This document shows positions 60,505-64,000 of a stretch of 64,000 bases of DNA, piece by piece. Numbering within the stretch: position 1 is the first letter of the stretch; every line of letters starts with the position of its first letter. A program made the position numbers and the translations under genes. This DNA is from Molossus alvarezi (taxonomy: Eukaryota > Chordata > Mammalia > Chiroptera > Molossidae), in the NCBI GenBank assembly GCA_037176705.1, contig CM073898.1, positions 34,971,488 to 35,035,487 of the forward strand, written 5' to 3'. The notes under the pieces were generated by a model. That model did no database searches. It had not been told where the DNA came from and was given only the letters and a program-made list of their open reading frames with translations.

Positions 60505-60830
60505 GTCCTCCCCATTTGTTGAAATACTAACCCCCGAAGTGGTGGTATTGGGACTCGAGGCATTTAGGGAGTAATTAGGCCGTGCGGGTGGAGCCCTCAT
60601 GAATAAGGTTAGTGCCATATGTAAGGGACTACAGAGGGAGCTCTCCGCCTTCTTTGCAGCAGGTGCGGACACAAGGAGAAGTCTGCAACCTGGGAGGGGG
60701 TTCTCACCAGACACCACTTTTGCTGGTGCCTTGATTTCGGATTTCTAGCCTCCAGAACAGTGAGAAATATGTGTTGTTTAAGCTACCCATTCTATACGGT
60801 ATTTTTTATAGCAGCCTGAACTAAAGTGCT
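60505..60830 (+). mobile_element. ERVL-MaLR type solo LTR
   Basis: TTGTTGAAATACTAACCCCC, GGTGGAGCCCTCATGAATAA, CTCTCCGCCTTCTTTGCAGC, TTCTCACCAGACACCACTTT, TCTAGCCTCCAGAACAGTGA and GTTGTTTAAGCTACCCATTC keep the order of MaLR-type LTRs. No second LTR or internal gene is visible, so it is a solo LTR or a fragment. Old and non-functional. Confidence 0.75.
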
Positions 60831-60951
60831 ACCATAGGCAGAAAAGACTGAAACATTAACAGCTGAGTACGCTGTCATCTATAGCAAGAGATAAATAAAA
60901 CTATAAGGTGACATAATATAAGGGTAAATGGATGATACAAAGAGTACATTC

Positions 60952-61233
60952 AAAAGAATGCTAGGCCCTGGCCGGTTTGGCTCAGCGGTTAGAGCGTCGG
61001 CCTGCGGTCCTGAGAGACCCGGGTTCGGTTCCCGCTAAGGGCACGTACCTCGGTTGCAGTTTGTCCCCGGCCCTGGTTGGTCGTGTGGGTGGCAGCCACT
61101 CGATGTGTCCCTTCACATCGATGTTTCTCTCTCTCTCTGTTCCTCTCTCTCCCTCCCGCTCTACCTGAACAAAAAATGGAAAAATGTCCTCGGGTGAGGA
61201 TAAAAAAAAAAAAAAAAAAAAAAAGAATGCTAG
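60952..61233 (+). mobile_element. Youngest-looking Ves-type SINE (subfamily Ib)
   Basis: The body is 60,965-61,220: GCCCTGGCCGGTTTGGCTCA, GCGGTTAGAGCGTCGGCCTG, CCCGGGTTCGGTTCCCGCTA, TACCTCGGTTGCAGTTTGTC, a CT-rich run, GAACAAAAAATGGAAAAATG, TCCTCGGGTGAGGATA, then an uninterrupted A-tail of about 22-23. AAAAGAATGCTAG is identical at 60,952-60,964 and 61,221-61,233. Almost every CpG is kept. Confidence 0.97.
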
Positions 61234-62886
61234 ATTTCTATTGGGTAGTATGAGTAGGAAATTTTTTTCTGACAAAGTTATCTATGAAAATGTAGTATAA
61301 ATTCTAATATGTCAAAAATTATTATATCAGTATCTATTAATAAGGGCCAGGATAGTGAATAACAATAGTTATTTTTCTTCCATTCTCCTCATTCCTACTT
61401 TTCCAATTCCCACACTAACTTCTCAGAGTGATACTATTTTTACTTGATTCCTCATTGCCATTAATACTTCTGGGATGAGTGTATATTTAAACCTTCAGGA
61501 TGCCCATGAGATTTCTGGCAATCAGAAACCACAGAAATAGGAGGAAGGCCAGGCCAAATATCCCTTCAAGAAGTCTTCCTGCCCTGGCAGCTGTGGGCCA
61601 TGAGGTCATCTGCTTGATAATCTGTTCTGTGGATGCCAGCAAGCTTTTGTTCCTTTGGGCTTGTGGTGATGAGTTTGTTGTGAGCAGAGGAAATCTAGAC
61701 AGTCGTCAACATGCACAGTGAGAATTGTATACACTTAAGCAGATAGAAAGCTCACAGGAATGCATGCCACTATTTAGTGGAGGCCATGAACAGCATCTCA
61801 GTCCAAGAACAGATAGACCAATTAATCAAAAATATAAATGATTGGCATCAGATCCTTCTTTTTGTGGAAAATATGAGAAAGGCAGGGTATTTGATGTCTT
61901 CAGGGAAGAGAGAGGATGAAGAAAAGGTAGCTGAGGATACTGAAGAGAAATGTCTCACACATGATTTTACCTCTTCGCCTTCCACGTCGCAGGTAGAATC
62001 AGAGCACGAAGACTGCTGGCAGCTGTCATGGGGAGCTCTGTTCGAAATGTTTTATACCTTAGCATGTAAACACAGCACACAGGGAATCTGTGAACCTGCC
62101 AGTGCGTAAAGTAGTTTAATCGATAAAACTATTGACAAAAACAATTTACCCACGACTGTTTGCATGTATATGCTCGAGTAGTTTGGGAACCTGGAGAGAA
62201 AAAAACATAATTTTCACGCTACAGAGAAAAGTCTCAGAATCAGCAGATTGTAGTTACAGGGGTGACTTTATCTGGAGACCTTGGCCTTTGATGATGAAGC
62301 TAGTCCTCCTCTCACCTGAATGCTAAGGAATGCTAAGAAATGCAAGTTTCCGCAGACACCTTTCCTGCTTCAAATAAATAAGCTTCACTTTCATCTAGTT
62401 CCCATATGGGCTCTGTGCAATTGTGTTTGGAGGAAAAAAAAAAAAACTCTAGAAAATACTTCACCTTTTCTCTCCCTTCCCCTCACAGCTCCAGTCAGAA
62501 GCAACGTACACAACCACCATGGCCAGTTTCCTTGTTCTAAATAAACCAAGTTCCTTTTCCTCTCTCATCCCTCCTAAGGCAGAGAGCTCTATCCCTCAGC
62601 CAGAGAAATCAATTCATTCCATATAGATATAGATGCATTCAAATCAGTGATGTCCTGAATCTATTTTTTAAAATGTCTTTGTGTTGGTTTAGTAGTGTTG
62701 AAGTGCAAGTGAAAGCATAGGATGGTTTCTCTGTAACTTTAAGAGAGAAAAAGTTCTAGGATTGTAATTCTTCACAGGATTATTAAGACTAATGCCAAGA
62801 ATCAGAGAAAACAAATCAACATTTCCAATAATTCTCACGAGGTTCATATGGGAGGCTTAAAGCAATTCCTGAATCCCTCTGAATCT
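61234..62886. other. Unique DNA with two adjacent open frames of unknown origin
   Basis: Frames at 61,500-61,721 (73 codons) and 61,777-62,109 (110 codons, plus strand) follow each other with 55 bp between. The second is hydrophilic at its start (MEAMNSISVQEQIDQLIKN) and acidic in the middle (GKREDEEKVAEDTEEK). I recognise neither. They might be a decayed retrocopy or retroelement gene, or chance. No A-tail or promoter is seen. Confidence 0.35.
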
Positions 62887-63132
62887 CATTTTTTTATATT
62901 CCATTTAATTTTTTTTCTTAATTGATTTGAGAGAAAGAGGAAGGGAGAGGGAGAGAGAGACAGAAACATTGATGAGGGAGAACATTGATTGGCCACCTCC
63001 TGTATGCCCCCACTGGGGATTTGGCCCACAACCTGGGCACATGCCTTGACCAGGAATTGAACCGGCACCTTCTTGGTGCATGTGTTGGCGCTCAACCACT
63101 GAGCCATACCGGCCGGGCCATTTTTTTACATT
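62887..63132 (-). mobile_element. Ves-type SINE (subfamily II), minus strand
   Basis: The body is about 62,901-63,118. On the minus strand: GGCCCGGCCGGTATGGCTCA, GTGCCGGTTCAATTCCTGGT, CCCCAGTGGGGGCATACAGG, a CT-rich run and TCAATTAAG plus A-rich tail. CATTTTTTTATATT (left) and CATTTTTTTACATT (63,119-63,132) are a duplication with one change. Confidence 0.94.
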
Positions 63133-63770
63133 TAAAATGAGGGTGCTGGACTAGATGATCTCAAAGTTCCTTTTCAACCTAAAATGCCATGATTTTATAC
63201 CCCTTTAATATCATTTTAAAATTTTGATTATCAAGTAACATATGCTTGGAAAAAAAGTTAAATAAAATATGTACGTTACTGATAATTTCACCCTTCACAC
63301 ATAACCAATTTGGTGGATATTTTTCTAGGTAACGCAGTGAGTCTTACACACACTCAAACACACAACCACAGTGCCATATCAACCACAGCATAACACAGTG
63401 GAGTCGCCTTTCTACTGTATCCCAAAGAATACATCGGCTCCCTTCCTGTTTTAGCACGTCAGTGCTTAACAACCGAGGTTCTGGCAACTGCAGCAGCACA
63501 GGCAGCAACTCCATTTCTCTCAGAATCAAGTGAAACTGAACAGGCAATTAAAAGTTACTGAACTGCAAGGTAAAACTACTTCACTGCTCTGCTGCCGGCT
63601 GGCTAAAGAGGGGAGACAATGGGAATCATATTCAGAATGAAGAGAGAACTGTGGAACAATGCCGTCTGCTGTACTGAAATGGAATCTAGCAACAATCTAG
63701 CAACATTCAATACAATCGGCAGCACCGCCATCATGCCCTTTGCCACAGTCAGATGGAACATGACACAAGA
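63133..63770. other. Unique DNA, no gene recognised
   Basis: Short opposed frames only. 63,340-63,620 is moderately GC-rich and could be part of the L1 that ends at 63.88 kb, but I cannot match it. Confidence 0.4.
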
Positions 63771-63885
63771 CAAATGTGCAGTGTTCAAAATGGTGGGGGG
63801 GGGGGTGACAGGAGCAGGGAGGAGGGGGGAAAAGGAGGGACATCTGTAATAAAAAATAATTAATTAATTTTTAAAAATCTGTGGC
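63771..63885 (+). mobile_element. LINE-1 3' UTR tail
   Basis: GTGCAGTGTTCAAAATGGTG, a G-rich run with GGAGGGGGGAAAAGGAGGGA, then CATCTGTAATAAAAAATAAT and a TTAA-rich tail match the L1 3' tail type seen at 24.1 kb. Confidence 0.7.
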
Positions 63886-64000
63886 ATTGCTGGTGAGCAG
63901 AAGGCATTTTCCTTTCTGCCCACACAGGGATCCAGAGCCCACATACAAATGGGCTATATGCCAAGAGTCCATTTACACCAAGTTGTACCAAGCTCTGTAT
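63886..64000. other. No feature recognised at window end
   Basis: Short unique stretch. Confidence 0.5.

Noticed and set aside
60965..61030. tRNA-like sequence with A and B boxes
   Set aside because: It is the head of a SINE. No tRNA fold with anticodon stem and acceptor end is maintained, so not called a tRNA gene.

Overview
The window is AT-rich mammalian nuclear DNA. It carries no protein-coding gene that I can support. The best clue to the host is a tRNA-derived SINE present about 21 times. Its body matches my memory of the Ves SINE family of vesper bats and relatives (Vespertilionidae/Yangochiroptera): a tRNA-like head with A and B boxes, a CT-rich middle, a tail motif near GTCCTCGGGTGAGGATA, and an A-rich end. 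LINE-1, L2, MIR and hAT-type relics of general eutherian type surround these SINEs. A vespertilionid or close relative is therefore the most economical source. This rests on recalled consensus sequences, because no search could be run.

Layout. 1-1,799 is the 3' part of a LINE-1 on the minus strand (broken ORF2 plus 3' UTR). 2,480-3,125 looks like an old L1 3' UTR. From 3 to 21 kb the DNA is mostly unique, with SINEs at 5.1, 6.3, 15.3, 21.2 and 21.75 kb and a 94-bp tandem duplication at 9.9-10.1 kb. From 21 to 33 kb there are SINEs at 25.6, 27.5, 29.4 and 32.8 kb, an L1 tail at 24.1 kb, a duplicated ~190-bp block at 24.6/25.0 kb and an L2 fragment near 32 kb. From 33 to 46 kb there are SINEs at 35, 39, 42.4 and 45.9 kb, three small DNA-transposon relics, and unique DNA at 36.4-38.4 kb that is richer in GC. 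46-53 kb holds MIR and LTR-like relics, a compound microsatellite at 47.8 kb, an L1 insertion with an internal inversion at 49.7-50.6 kb, and an L1 3' end at 51.6-51.9 kb. 53.6-63.1 kb is SINE-dense (8 copies in 9.5 kb) and also holds MIR copies, a MER5A-like fragment and a MaLR-type LTR. The window ends with another L1 tail.

How the parts relate. The only former protein genes visible are dead LINE-1 ORF2 pieces. L1 reverse transcriptase is the expected machinery that moved the SINEs, and the target-site duplications and A-tails seen here fit that. Most open reading frames are chance frames, L1 remnants or antisense readings of SINEs. I see no new biological system. The items most worth checking are the inverted L1 with its duplicated target site, the two local duplications, the near-consensus SINEs, and a few unique stretches that could be conserved non-coding DNA.
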